From: Streptomyces sp. NBC_01571 | GTDB taxonomy: Bacteria > Actinomycetota > Actinomycetes > Streptomycetales > Streptomycetaceae | Length of the DNA stretch: 64,000 bases | Assembly: GCF_026339875.1 (NCBI RefSeq) | Contig: NZ_JAPEPZ010000001.1 | Span: 8,742,001 to 8,806,000 of the forward strand | Direction of reading: 5' to 3' | In this document: positions 16,763 through 25,260 of the stretch, piece after piece | Layout: each line of letters begins with the position of its first letter | Numbering within the stretch: position 1 is the first letter of the stretch | The notes under the pieces: generated by a model | The model's input: only the letters and a program-made list of their open reading frames with translations | What the model was told of the DNA's origin: nothing | The model's database searches: none | Translations under genes and position numbers: made by a program

Positions 16763-18109
16763 ATGGGCGAGGGCGGCGGGATCCCACAGGACGAGCTGGC
16801 GGCATTCCACCGTACGGTCGGCAGGCTGCGGGAACTGCCCGTCGACGACCCGGTACGGCTGCGGGCGGAACAGGTCGCCGCGTCCTTCGCGCGCGACGGG
16901 CGACTGCGCAGACGCAAGGCGCGCGGCGCCGAGGTGTCCGCCGCCGACGCGGCGGTGATGGCCGCGACCGCGACGGGCGCGCTCGACCGGCGGGAGGACG
17001 CGCCGCTCACGCACGCCGGGGACGGCGCCACCGCGGGGGGCGTCTTCAACAAGTCCCGCACCTGCTACGTCTGCAAGACGCCGTACCGGCAGGTCGACGC
17101 CTTCTACCACCGGCTGTGTCCGGACTGCGCGGCCGACAACACCGCCCGGCGCGCGCTCACCACCGACCTCAGCGGGCGGCGCGCGCTGCTCACCGGAGGC
17201 CGGGTCAAGATCGGTTTCCAGCTGGCCCTGATGATGCTGCGCGACGGCGCCGAACTCCTCGTCACCAGCCGCTTCCCGCACGACACCGTGCGCCGCTTCC
17301 GCGCCGAACCGGGCAGCGGGAAATGGCTGGACCGGCTGACGGTGCTGGCGGTGGACCTGCGTGATCCGCGCCAAGTGCTCGGGTTGTGCGAGCAGTTGCG
17401 GCAGGAGGGCGAGCCGCTCGACATCCTGGTGAACAACGCCGCGCAGACGGTGCGGAGGCCCGTCGAGTCGTACGCCCTGCTGGCCGCCGGGGAGCGCGCC
17501 GGACTGCCCGAAGGCGCCCGGCAGGCACCGGGGTTCACGCCGTTGCGGGCGCTGGGCGGCGGCCGTGCGGCGCTGCCCGCGGCCCTGCGGGAGGCCGACG
17601 AGGCCGGTCTGCTGCCCGACCCGTCTCCGGAGAACTCATGGTCTGCGCGGCTGGGCGACCTCGACCCGGCCGAGGTCCTGGAGACCCAGTTGGTCAACGC
17701 GCTCGCCCCGGCGCTGCTCTGCGACCGCCTGCTGCCTCTGCTGCTCGCCTCGCCCCGTCCGCGTCGTTACGTCGTCAACGTGACGGCCGTGGAGGGCCGG
17801 TTCGCCGTGCGCAACAAGATGGCGGGCCACCCGCACACCAACATGGCCAAGGCCGCGCTGAACATGCTCACCCGGACCAGCGCGGCCGAACTGGCCGACA
17901 AGGGTGTGCACATGTGCGCTGTCGACACCGGCTGGATCACCGACGAGAACCCCGCTCCGAAGAAGGAACGGATGGCGGGCGCGGGGTTCCGCACCCCGCT
18001 GGACGTGGTGGACGGGGCGGCCCGGGTGTACGACCCCATCGTGCGGGGCGAGGCGGGCGCGCCGATGTCCGGGGTGTTCCTCAAGGACTACCGGGAGGCG
18101 GAGTGGTGA
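16763..18109 (+). CDS. zinc-ribbon plus SDR-fold protein with altered active site
   Basis: 448 residues. Residues 1-95 are helical and unrecognised; Cys101, 104, 119 and 122 (CYVC...CPDC) form a zinc ribbon; 135-448 is a short-chain dehydrogenase fold with nucleotide motif TGGRVKIG (144-151) and ILVNNAAQ (221-228). The catalytic YxxxK is HTNMAK: Lys363 remains, but Thr359 replaces Tyr, so normal SDR chemistry is doubtful. An insertion of about 75 residues follows the NNA motif. The GTG of the next gene overlaps its stop. Directly downstream of two tRNA-like genes, so a role in binding or modifying RNA is possible but only inferred. Confidence 0.8.
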   Translation: MGEGGGIPQDELAAFHRTVGRLRELPVDDPVRLRAEQVAASFARDGRLRRRKARGAEVSAADAAVMAATATGALDRREDAPLTHAGDGATAGGVFNKSRTCYVCKTPYRQVDAFYHRLCPDCAADNTARRALTTDLSGRRALLTGGRVKIGFQLALMMLRDGAELLVTSRFPHDTVRRFRAEPGSGKWLDRLTVLAVDLRDPRQVLGLCEQLRQEGEPLDILVNNAAQTVRRPVESYALLAAGERAGLPEGARQAPGFTPLRALGGGRAALPAALREADEAGLLPDPSPENSWSARLGDLDPAEVLETQLVNALAPALLCDRLLPLLLASPRPRRYVVNVTAVEGRFAVRNKMAGHPHTNMAKAALNMLTRTSAAELADKGVHMCAVDTGWITDENPAPKKERMAGAGFRTPLDVVDGAARVYDPIVRGEAGAPMSGVFLKDYREAEW

Positions 18110-19395
18110 GCGGGGCCGGTGCGGAGGAGGCGGAACGGGGGCCGCTCCCGGGACCGTACGCGGGACCGCTCCTGGGACCGTACGCGGAGCCGCTCCCGGG
18201 ACCGAAACAGGAGCCGGAGTCTGCGCCGGAGTTCGCGGGCGTGCCGTCCGTCGTCCCGCGTCCCGCGGCCGAACTGGAGCCGCTGCTCGACTGGTTGCGC
18301 GGTGGCCGTCCGGCGGGGGAGCGGCTGGACTTCACGGCGGGTACGGCGCTGCCCGACGGGCGCCTCGACCTGTGCAAGCAGGGGATCGGCGCGCGAGGCG
18401 CGGCACTGATCGCCGACGCCCTCTCCGAGGGCGCCTCCCCCGTACGGCACCTGCTGCTCGGTACCGACGGGCTCGGCGACGAGGGTGCCGCCGCGGTGGC
18501 GGGCGGCGCGGACGTCGAGACGCTGTATCTCGGCTGCAACGGGATCACCGCCGGCGGGGCCTGCCGGATCGCCGACAACCTGCGCGCCTCGCCGCGGGTC
18601 GTCACCGGCCTGTGGCTCAAGCGCAATCCGCTCGGCAGCGGGGGAGGGCGGGCGGCCGCCGAACTCGTCGACGTCGCACGGTCGCTGCGCACGCTGGACC
18701 TCGTGCAGACCGGGCTCGACGCGGCGGGCGCGGTCGTCCTCGCCGACGCCCTGCTCGCCGCGGCGGAGAACGGCCGCCGTATCGAGCGGCTGTTCGTCGG
18801 CGGCAATCCGCTCGGTGCGGCGGGTGCCGTACCGCTGGCCGAACTGATCGACGGCGGCGCGGTCGACGAACTCTACGTGTCGGCGGCGCGGTTGGGCGAT
18901 GCGGGTGCGCTGCGGCTGGCCGGTGCGCTGGAGCGGGCGCCGTACGGACGACTCACCCGACTTTCCGTCGCCAGCAACGGCATCGGGGCCGGGGCCGCCG
19001 CCCGGCTGGTGGCGGCGGCGACCGCGGCGGGCGTGACCCTGCTCGACCTCGGCCGGGTGCGCGCGGCCGCGGTGCTCGGCGCGGCCGACAACCACGTCGA
19101 CCTCGCGGCGGCCACCACCGTCGCGGACGTGCTGGCGGGCGCCGAACACCGCCTCACCCACCTCGTCCTCACCCACACCGGCATGCGCAGCCGTGAGGCT
19201 CACCGCCTCCTCGACACGGCGCCGCGTGCCGTCACCGCGACCCGCTTCGTACTGGGCAGCGGTATCGCCACCAGCGTGAAGCGGCGGCTGGCGGCGCTGA
19301 GCGCGCACGTCCCCGCCCCGGCCGTCCCGGCGGACGTCGCCGCCGTACGCAGTGTCCACCGCACGGCGCCTGCCGGGATCGAGGAGCACGGCTAG
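18106..19395 (+). CDS. leucine-rich-repeat (ribonuclease-inhibitor type) protein
   Basis: 429 residues. After a Pro/Gly-rich N-terminal tail of about 60 residues (three LPGPYA-like repeats) come at least seven leucine-rich units of the ribonuclease-inhibitor type: VETLYLGCNGITAGGACRIA, VTGLWLKRNPLGSGGG, LRTLDLVQTGLDAAGAVVLA, IERLFVGGNPLGAAGA and so on. Such horseshoe folds bind proteins. Translation is coupled to the SDR gene by a GTGA overlap. No signal peptide. It converges with the ATPase gene. Confidence 0.88.
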   Translation: MSGAGAEEAERGPLPGPYAGPLLGPYAEPLPGPKQEPESAPEFAGVPSVVPRPAAELEPLLDWLRGGRPAGERLDFTAGTALPDGRLDLCKQGIGARGAALIADALSEGASPVRHLLLGTDGLGDEGAAAVAGGADVETLYLGCNGITAGGACRIADNLRASPRVVTGLWLKRNPLGSGGGRAAAELVDVARSLRTLDLVQTGLDAAGAVVLADALLAAAENGRRIERLFVGGNPLGAAGAVPLAELIDGGAVDELYVSAARLGDAGALRLAGALERAPYGRLTRLSVASNGIGAGAAARLVAAATAAGVTLLDLGRVRAAAVLGAADNHVDLAAATTVADVLAGAEHRLTHLVLTHTGMRSREAHRLLDTAPRAVTATRFVLGSGIATSVKRRLAALSAHVPAPAVPADVAAVRSVHRTAPAGIEEHG

Positions 19396-19455
19396 GGCGT
19401 GTTGCGGGTCGGGGGCCTGCGGCTTGGAGCCCGGGGCGAGCGAGGAGCACCGCTG

Positions 19456-19490
19456 CCGTCAGCCGTCAGGCGTCAGGCGTCAGGCGTGCG
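19456..19490. repeat. short GTCAGGC tandem repeat
   Basis: Four successive copies of GTCAGGC-like heptamers in the convergent gap between the LRR and ATPase genes. Similar GTC-rich units occur in the gap before pcaL (about 3610-3680). Confidence 0.5.
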
Positions 19491-19560
19491 GCGGGGCGGG
19501 ACGGCGTCAGGTGTGCGGGGTGCGGTGGACACGGGGCGACGCGGCCGGGACGGCCGGGTG

Positions 19561-21375
19561 TCAGCGCCGCATGGCCGTGAATATCTCGGTCCAGAAACGC
19601 TGTTGCTGCGCCGACGCACCCACCAGATACGTCGCCCGCAGCTTCGGCGGCAGCAGGGGGACCAGCCGCCCCACCAGCGCCCGGTGCTTCTTCAGCTGGG
19701 ACAGCTCCGCGTTGGCGAGGATCTGGTGGACGACGTCGCTGTCGTCGGTGCCCTCGTCGGAGTGTCGGGCCGCGCGCCGCAGCCGGGCCTCCCAGGCGTC
19801 CGCCTCGCGGGCGAGCTCGCGCAGACCCGTCACCGGGCGTCCGCGCAACCGGTCGACGAGTGCCGTCAGGGACACGGGGGCGTACTCGCCGTCGCCGAGG
19901 TAGACCGTCGCCATCTCCAGCTCGAGCCCGTGCCGGTGCAGCTTGATGAGCCGCTCCAGGGTGCGCTTGGTGATCCAGGCACGGCCCTCGTCGTCGATGT
20001 CGTTCTTCCACCACTCCAGGACGGTCTCGGCGTCCGAGCCGTACCGCGCGAGCAGCCACTCGTTGGCCGGGATGTCCTCCGGCTCGACCGTCAGGGAGGC
20101 CGTGAACCGGCTGGCCTGCGCGATGTTGTTCCGCGCGACCAGGAGCTTGCGGCCCAGGTGGTACGGAGGATTCTGGACGGCGATCTGCGCGCGCAGGTTC
20201 TCGATCCGGCGCCCGGCCAGCGACCACTCCTGGGTGATCTCCATCAGCTTGGCGAACGCGGCCTTGTCCTTGGGCCGGTTGTACTCGTCCCAGACGATCG
20301 CCTTCGGCTCGGGACCCGTGAAGTTCGCCGCGAGCAGGTTGTCCAGTGTGCCGTCCGCCGACGGGATCGGGGCGCACAGGTCCTCGACGTTGGTCACCGG
20401 CAGCGAGAAGTACAGCGGCTCCCGGCCGAGCCCCTCGCGCACCGTCTCCCGTACGAGCTCCGTCTTTCCGCAGCCGGGGGGTCCCTGGAGCAGCACGGTC
20501 CAGCGATTGCGCAGCGCCGCCCTGACGACCTGGCGGACCGGGTCCGGGATCGTCGACGGATTGGGCACACCGAGCTCCTCGGCGATCCGGTTCAGGATCT
20601 CCGCGGTGCGGTTTCGCCCGGGTCCGCCGTCGGGACGGGGCTCGACGAGGCGCAGCCGCTCTCCGCCCACCAGGGGCAGGGCCCAGCGCAGCGGGAATCC
20701 CTCCCGGGCGTTGGCCAGGATGTGGTCGAGGGTGCGCGGTGAGAGCAGCTCGCGCAGCGCGGGGGAGAGGGAGGCCCACAGTGAGAAGACCGGTGTCAGA
20801 TCCCATTCCCGGTACGCGGCGGACAGCTGGCGGCGCCACGAGGTGTCGTTGGCCGTGACGCGCAGGGTGACCATGCGGTCGAGGAGCGCGAGGTCGCCGC
20901 GCCGCGCCGAGGTCTCGGCCAGCGACTCGTTGTCGGTGAGGAAGACGCCGATGCAGCCCAGGGCGCGCAGGTCGTGCTCGCCGAGCGTCCAGTCGCAGGC
21001 GATCTGCATCAACTGGGACTGGACCGTGTCGCCGGCCTGCAGCGAGTCGTCGATGAGCAGGACGAAGGGTGTGCCCGGCTTGAGCTGACTCATCACGAGC
21101 TGGCGCAGCACGAGTTCACCGCTGTCGGCGTCCCGTACCGGCGCGTTGACCAGCAGGTCGTCCGGGGTGAGGTTGGCCGCGGGCACGTACACCAGCGTGG
21201 CGTCGGGGTGGGCGCGCGCCACGTGCGAGAAGAACGTGGCCGTCTTGCCGATACCGTGCTCGCCGAAGATCTGGCCCGTCTGCCCCATGGCGATCAGGGC
21301 GTCGATGAACGCCTCCAGACGCGAGGGCACGGGTGCGCCGCGGTCGGTGCGGCCGGGGTCGGTTGCGGTGGTCAT
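19561..21375 (-). CDS. double AAA+ ATPase (MoxR-like)
   Basis: 604 residues with two AAA+ modules. The first has Walker A GEHGIGKT (38-45) and Walker B VLLIDD (105-110); the second has GPPGCGKT (298-305) and AIVWDEYN (359-366). About 150 C-terminal residues follow. MoxR-type ATPases act as chaperones that load or remodel partner proteins, often with a VWA-domain partner, which is what precedes it: the ATG overlaps the VWA stop (ATGA). Most MoxR proteins have one AAA module, so the tandem form is notable. A basic patch near the C-terminus could bind nucleic acid. Confidence 0.85.
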   Translation of the reverse strand: MTTATDPGRTDRGAPVPSRLEAFIDALIAMGQTGQIFGEHGIGKTATFFSHVARAHPDATLVYVPAANLTPDDLLVNAPVRDADSGELVLRQLVMSQLKPGTPFVLLIDDSLQAGDTVQSQLMQIACDWTLGEHDLRALGCIGVFLTDNESLAETSARRGDLALLDRMVTLRVTANDTSWRRQLSAAYREWDLTPVFSLWASLSPALRELLSPRTLDHILANAREGFPLRWALPLVGGERLRLVEPRPDGGPGRNRTAEILNRIAEELGVPNPSTIPDPVRQVVRAALRNRWTVLLQGPPGCGKTELVRETVREGLGREPLYFSLPVTNVEDLCAPIPSADGTLDNLLAANFTGPEPKAIVWDEYNRPKDKAAFAKLMEITQEWSLAGRRIENLRAQIAVQNPPYHLGRKLLVARNNIAQASRFTASLTVEPEDIPANEWLLARYGSDAETVLEWWKNDIDDEGRAWITKRTLERLIKLHRHGLELEMATVYLGDGEYAPVSLTALVDRLRGRPVTGLRELAREADAWEARLRRAARHSDEGTDDSDVVHQILANAELSQLKKHRALVGRLVPLLPPKLRATYLVGASAQQQRFWTEIFTAMRR

Positions 21376-22799
21376 CGGTCCTGGTCCTGTGCTGAGGGGA
21401 GTCGGCGCGACCCGGTGGTCACTCGGTGGCAGTCCATGGGCGGGCTGTGGGTCTCGGGCCAGTCGCTGCCGCCCTCGGTGATCAGCCAGATCCACTTGTC
21501 GGGCTCGGCGGGGGTGATCGGCGGGGCACAGCCGTCGGTGAGCACCACCACGGCGTCCGGACTCACCTCGCAGCGGCGGCCGTTCACCTCCGTGCGCCCC
21601 TCGACGTAGTCGGCGACGGCCCCGAAGTCCGTGCCGCCTCCGCCGAGGACGCGGCCGCCCGGCTCGAAGGGCATCACCTCGGCGTCGAAGGACAGCCAGT
21701 GCGCCTCGACCCCGTCGATCCGCCCGACGAGGCCGGTGAGCCAGTCGATCACCCGGTTCGGCATGGAGCCCGAGGTGTCGTACGCGATGACGAGCACCTT
21801 GTCCCGTACCGGGCCGCGCCGCGAGAGCATCGGCTCCTGGCCGAGCGCCGCGAGCAGCGCGCCCCGCTTCTTGGGGTACACGAGCCGCTCGCCGTCACGG
21901 AGTCGCGAACCGAGCACGTCGACCAGCCAGCGCTGCCACCAGTCGACCGTCCGTGTCCGGACGGTCTCGCCGCGCAGGGCTCCGGCGCCGAGCCGTCCCC
22001 AGATCCTCGCCGCCCGTGCCGAGGCGTCCTCCGTGCGTCCCATCAGGTCGAGCAGCTCCCGCTCGGCGCCGGTGTGCCCACGGCGGGCCGCGAGCAGGGC
22101 GTTGAGCAGCGCGGAGGAGGAGACCTCGTCGACGGTGTCCTGGTCGGCGGGCACCGCGGTCGTCAGATGGACGCACACCCGTCGGGCGGCCACCGGGGGG
22201 TGGCGCATCCGCTTCAGCTCGCCGTACACCGTCATGTCCGTCTCGGTGAACTCGTCGTAGCCGACCGGTTCCAGTCCCTGGGCGAGCAGGTCCTGCCGGT
22301 ACGCCGCGTGGATCAGGCGCGGATCGACGCCCGTGGGGTCGCCGTCGAGCAGGGGCAGGGATTCCCGGCGCAGCCGCACCAGTGCCACGTGGTTGATCGA
22401 CACTTCGGTGGCCGTCTCGAAGACGGGGTCCGCGCGCAGCTCCGGGTCGGCGAACAGGTGCCGCTGCAACAGATGCCGCGCCTCGTGGAACAGCACGAAC
22501 TTCACGCCGTCCAGGCCGAGTCGTACGAAGAAGTCCGGGTTGTAGAGCAGCAGGCAGGTGCCGTCGCCCGAGGCCACCACGGCTGCCGTGTCCACCGCGG
22601 TTGTGGCCAGTTGGTGGTGGCACTTCGCGTACAGCCAGGAAGCCACCGCCGACTCGGTCAGGCCGAAGTCCAGCAGCGCGGCCTCCTTGAGAAGCCGCGC
22701 CTGCTCGACCACTTCCGGGCCGGCCGGTCGGTAGCGCCCGAGCGCCCTGTGGTCCGCCAGATCGACGACGGGCCGCCGCCCCCGCTCCCCGTACGCCAT
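21372..22799 (-). CDS. VWA protein with HEXXH metallopeptidase-like domain
   Basis: 475 residues. The N-terminal half matches the putative metallopeptidase domain of the DUF2201 type, with HEARH at 105-109 (a HEXXH zinc motif) in FVLFHEARHLLQRH. The C-terminal half is a von Willebrand A domain with MIDAS motif DTSGS at 341-345 and a second Asp in VVVLTDG. In VWA/MoxR pairs the VWA protein captures the target and the ATPase remodels it. First gene of a two-gene operon with the ATPase. Confidence 0.87.
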   Translation of the reverse strand: MAYGERGRRPVVDLADHRALGRYRPAGPEVVEQARLLKEAALLDFGLTESAVASWLYAKCHHQLATTAVDTAAVVASGDGTCLLLYNPDFFVRLGLDGVKFVLFHEARHLLQRHLFADPELRADPVFETATEVSINHVALVRLRRESLPLLDGDPTGVDPRLIHAAYRQDLLAQGLEPVGYDEFTETDMTVYGELKRMRHPPVAARRVCVHLTTAVPADQDTVDEVSSSALLNALLAARRGHTGAERELLDLMGRTEDASARAARIWGRLGAGALRGETVRTRTVDWWQRWLVDVLGSRLRDGERLVYPKKRGALLAALGQEPMLSRRGPVRDKVLVIAYDTSGSMPNRVIDWLTGLVGRIDGVEAHWLSFDAEVMPFEPGGRVLGGGGTDFGAVADYVEGRTEVNGRRCEVSPDAVVVLTDGCAPPITPAEPDKWIWLITEGGSDWPETHSPPMDCHRVTTGSRRLPSAQDQDR

Positions 22800-22883
22800 G
22801 TCCCGCCCCCGTGTCCGACACCGTGCCCGGTCTCCCCCGTCACCTCCTTGGTATCAGGCCCCACCGACATCGGGCCAAGGCAT

Positions 22884-22889
22884 TACGCT
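22884..22889 (+). promoter_or_regulatory. -10 box ahead of tRNA-like gene 3
   Basis: TACGCT, 11 bases before the tRNA-like sequence, the same layout as at 16542. Confidence 0.45.
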
Positions 22890-22900
22890 CGACGCCAAGG

Positions 22901-22976
22901 GCGGGGCCGTAGCGCAGAGGCAGGCGCGGCCGGTCTCCCAAACCAGAGCACGCTGGTTCGAATCCAGCCGCCCCGC
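22901..22976 (+). tRNA. degenerate tRNA-like gene 3, anticodon CCC (reads Gly GGG)
   Basis: Keeps a perfect T arm (GCTGG-TTCGAAT-CCAGC), a four-pair D stem GCGC/GCGC with the same AGAGGCAG loop as genes 1 and 2, U8 and U33. The acceptor helix needs a bulged C at 22908 to pair. The anticodon stem has a C-A mismatch, and one extra base sits before it. Loop CTCCCAA gives anticodon CCC. These defects argue against use in translation. It lies between the VWA operon and the 288-residue gene, reading toward the 3' end of the latter. Confidence 0.6.
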
Positions 22977-23011
22977 CCCCCTCATGCCGCCCCCTCGCCC
23001 CGCCGCGCGGG

Positions 23012-23878
23012 TCAGGCGACGGCCCCGGCGGTCGCGAGCAGCTCGGGGACCGTGCCGTAGTACGTACCGACCAGCTGGGCGAGTACGGCCCAGGCGTCCT
23101 CGCGGTCGCCCAGGTGGTCCCGTACCAGCGGCCGCAGTACGTCCTCGGCCTCCCGGACGCGGGCCGGGAACATCGTCCGGCCCATCGACAGCACCCGCAG
23201 CACCCGGTCCGCGGGGCTCCACGCCGTCGCGTAGCGCGCGGGACCGTCGAGGACACCCGACTGCCGGACCCGGTGGGTGAACTTCGCGTGCGAGCCGAAC
23301 CGTTCGCGCAGCGCGGGCGGACAGTCGGGGCGCACGGCCAGCGCCCAGCGCGCGTAACCGGGCAGTGCCCGCTCCGTATCGGCCGCCGCGACCGCCTCCC
23401 AGCCGGGGCGTCCCACCACCATGGAGGCGGCCTTCCGCGCCGGGCCCATGGACCGGGAGGCCCGCAGCGCGCCGACGAGTCCGAACCGGCTGAAGTGCTC
23501 GGGCACCGGCGGTTCCGGCTCTCGGAGCAGTGACTTGGCGACCGGTACGGCGTGTCTGCGGCCGGGGCCGTGCGGAATTCCGCGCATGATCGCGCGGCGC
23601 ATCGCGTCGTCCGCCGAGAGATGCCGCCACACCAGGGCGTTGAGTTCCGGATCGTCCTCCTCCAGAACCCACAGCAGTACGGAGGACGGCACGGACGTGC
23701 GGGTCCACCAGGAGTACACCGAGCGCCGGGCGTCCAAGGCCTCCTCGGACTCTCCCGACTCGCCGTCGGGCAGGGGCGGCCGCAGGCCGATCCGCCGCCG
23801 CACCCGCTCGGCCTGCCCGGCATCGAGCAGACCCAGCAGGAACCCGGCCGCCCGTTCCGACGTGGTGTTGTCATGCAT
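23012..23878 (-). CDS. protein of unknown function (288 residues)
   Basis: I do not recognise this gene. The product has 288 residues, is soluble, and is mostly helical with a repetitive feel (LLGLLDAGQAERVRRRI; VLLWVLEEDDPELNALVWRHL; VGALRASRSMGPARKAASMVVG), which would suit an alpha-solenoid such as HEAT repeats. No catalytic motif is evident. ATG at 23878. A long perfect palindrome sits about 45 bases upstream, so the gene is probably under a dedicated regulator. Its 3' end is 35 bases from tRNA-like gene 3. Confidence 0.75.
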   Translation of the reverse strand: MHDNTTSERAAGFLLGLLDAGQAERVRRRIGLRPPLPDGESGESEEALDARRSVYSWWTRTSVPSSVLLWVLEEDDPELNALVWRHLSADDAMRRAIMRGIPHGPGRRHAVPVAKSLLREPEPPVPEHFSRFGLVGALRASRSMGPARKAASMVVGRPGWEAVAAADTERALPGYARWALAVRPDCPPALRERFGSHAKFTHRVRQSGVLDGPARYATAWSPADRVLRVLSMGRTMFPARVREAEDVLRPLVRDHLGDREDAWAVLAQLVGTYYGTVPELLATAGAVA

Positions 23879-24179
23879 GGCCGCATGATGCCGCAGCCGG
23901 GTGCGGGCCCGCACCGGAAAATCGGTGCACCGCGCGGTGCACCGGGAAATCGGTCCACCGTGCCGCAGCCGGCCGGCGCGGGTCCGCGTGGACCGCGCTC
24001 CCCGGCGGTACGCGGGGAGCCCGCCGATCCGGGCCCGTCACCGTCGGAGTGGCTGAGAGCACCGCGCCGTCACCCGGTGACCGACGCGCGGGACGCGGCG
24101 CCGGCCAGGTGACGGCGTGGGAGTGGGCTGTGAGCGGCCGGGGCCGACGGGCCCCCGTGGTGCGACGGGTGGCGGAGTG
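23879..24179. other. intergenic region between two minus-strand genes
   Basis: 301 bases, no gene. Holds the palindromic operator at 23923-23944 near the unknown gene. Further right is a GTCACCCGGTGAC palindrome (about 24071), and CGGGGCCGACGGGCCCCCG sits near the desaturase stop and may act as its terminator. Confidence 0.45.
23923..23944. promoter_or_regulatory. 22-base perfect palindrome, candidate operator
   Basis: The core GGTGCACC-GCGC-GGTGCACC is perfectly symmetric and flanked by a C-G pair. A third related site, CGGTCCACCG, lies at 23951-23960, and AAATCGG precedes copies 1 and 3. Located 45-80 bases upstream of the unknown gene's start codon. Confidence 0.65.
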
Positions 24180-25157
24180 TCAGCCGGCGGCGCGCGCGGC
24201 CATCCGCGCCTTGCGAGCCGCGAGCTTCTCGTCGAACTTCGAGGCCTCCGCGTCCAGGCCGCGCATGAAGAGGCCGAGCTCCTCCTGGGCCTGCAGGCCT
24301 TCGGGGCCGAAGCCGTCCATCTCCAGGACCTTGAGGTGGCGCAGCACCGGCTGCATCACGTCGTCGTGGTGGATGCGCATGTTGTAGACCTCGCCGATGG
24401 CCATCTGGGCGGCGGCGCGCTCGAAGCCGGGCATGCCGTGTCCGGGCATCCGGAAGTTGACGACGACGTCGCGCACGGACTGCATGGTCAGGTCGGGGGC
24501 CAGCTCGAACGCGGCCTTGAGCAGGTTCCGGTAGAAGACCATGTGGAGGTTCTCGTCGGTCGCGATGCGCGCCAGCATCCGGTCGCAGACCGGGTCGCCC
24601 GACTGGTGACCGGTGTTGCGGTGCGAGACGCGGGTCGCGAGCTCCTGGAAGGCGACGTACGCGACCGTGTGCAGCATCGAGTGGCGGTTGTCCGACTCGA
24701 AGCCCTCGTTCATGTGCGCCATACGGAACGCCTCGAGCTTGTCGGGGTCGACGGCGCGCGAGGCGAGCAGGTAGTCGCGCATCACGATGCCGTGCCGGCC
24801 CTCCTCGGCGGTCCAGCGGTGCACCCAGGTGCCCCAGGCGCCGTCACGGCCGAAGAGCGCGGCGATCTCGTGGTGGTAGCTCGGCAGGTTGTCCTCGGTG
24901 AGGAGGTTGACGACCAGCGCGATCCGGCCGATCTCCGTGACCTTCGACTGCTCCTTGCCCCAGGCCTCGCCGTCCTCGAACAGGCCGGGGAAGTTGCGCG
25001 CGTCGCTCCACGGGACGTACTCGTGCGGCATCCAGTCCTTGGCCACCTTGAGGTGGCGGTTGAGCTCGGTTTCGACCACTTCCTCCAGCGCGTACAGCAG
25101 CCGAGCGTCGGTCCAGGCGGCGGACGGGCTGCCGAGGTGGGGAGAAGTGATCGTCAC
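24180..25157 (-). CDS. acyl-ACP desaturase (soluble, di-iron)
   Basis: 325 residues of the soluble stearoyl-ACP desaturase family. Di-iron ligands are visible: TEDNLPSYHH (from Glu88), EEGRH at 118-122, the Glu/His pair of FQELATRVSH (172-179) and DENLH at 201-205. It introduces a double bond into acyl-ACP, using O2 and reductant. GTG start at 25157 with a GGAG site. A dense set of repeated operator-like boxes lies 100-160 bases upstream, indicating tight control, plausibly by a lipid-responsive TetR-type repressor; no such regulator gene is adjacent. Confidence 0.92.
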   Translation of the reverse strand: MTITSPHLGSPSAAWTDARLLYALEEVVETELNRHLKVAKDWMPHEYVPWSDARNFPGLFEDGEAWGKEQSKVTEIGRIALVVNLLTEDNLPSYHHEIAALFGRDGAWGTWVHRWTAEEGRHGIVMRDYLLASRAVDPDKLEAFRMAHMNEGFESDNRHSMLHTVAYVAFQELATRVSHRNTGHQSGDPVCDRMLARIATDENLHMVFYRNLLKAAFELAPDLTMQSVRDVVVNFRMPGHGMPGFERAAAQMAIGEVYNMRIHHDDVMQPVLRHLKVLEMDGFGPEGLQAQEELGLFMRGLDAEASKFDEKLAARKARMAARAAG

Positions 25158-25181
25158 GGGTGCTCCAGGGGGACGTGGAAG

Positions 25182-25206
25182 TACTGAGCGAGTTACTGAG
25201 CGTGTT
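25182..25206. repeat. ACTGAGCG direct repeat in desaturase leader
   Basis: Two adjacent copies of TACTGAGCG followed by AGT or TGT, with weaker copies (ACTGAACG, GCTGAGCG) to 25250. They lie between the iteron block and the start codon, so they would be in the 5' untranslated region. Confidence 0.45.
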
Positions 25207-25260
25207 ACCGGGCGAGCTGGTGAAGCGGATGACTGAACGAACTGCTGAGCGGGGACGAAA

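Noticed and set aside
16560..23012. Integrated element using tRNA genes as attachment sites
   Set aside because: No integrase, excisionase or replication gene, and no exact direct repeat of a tRNA 3' end at a second position; the tRNA-like copies are whole and divergent.
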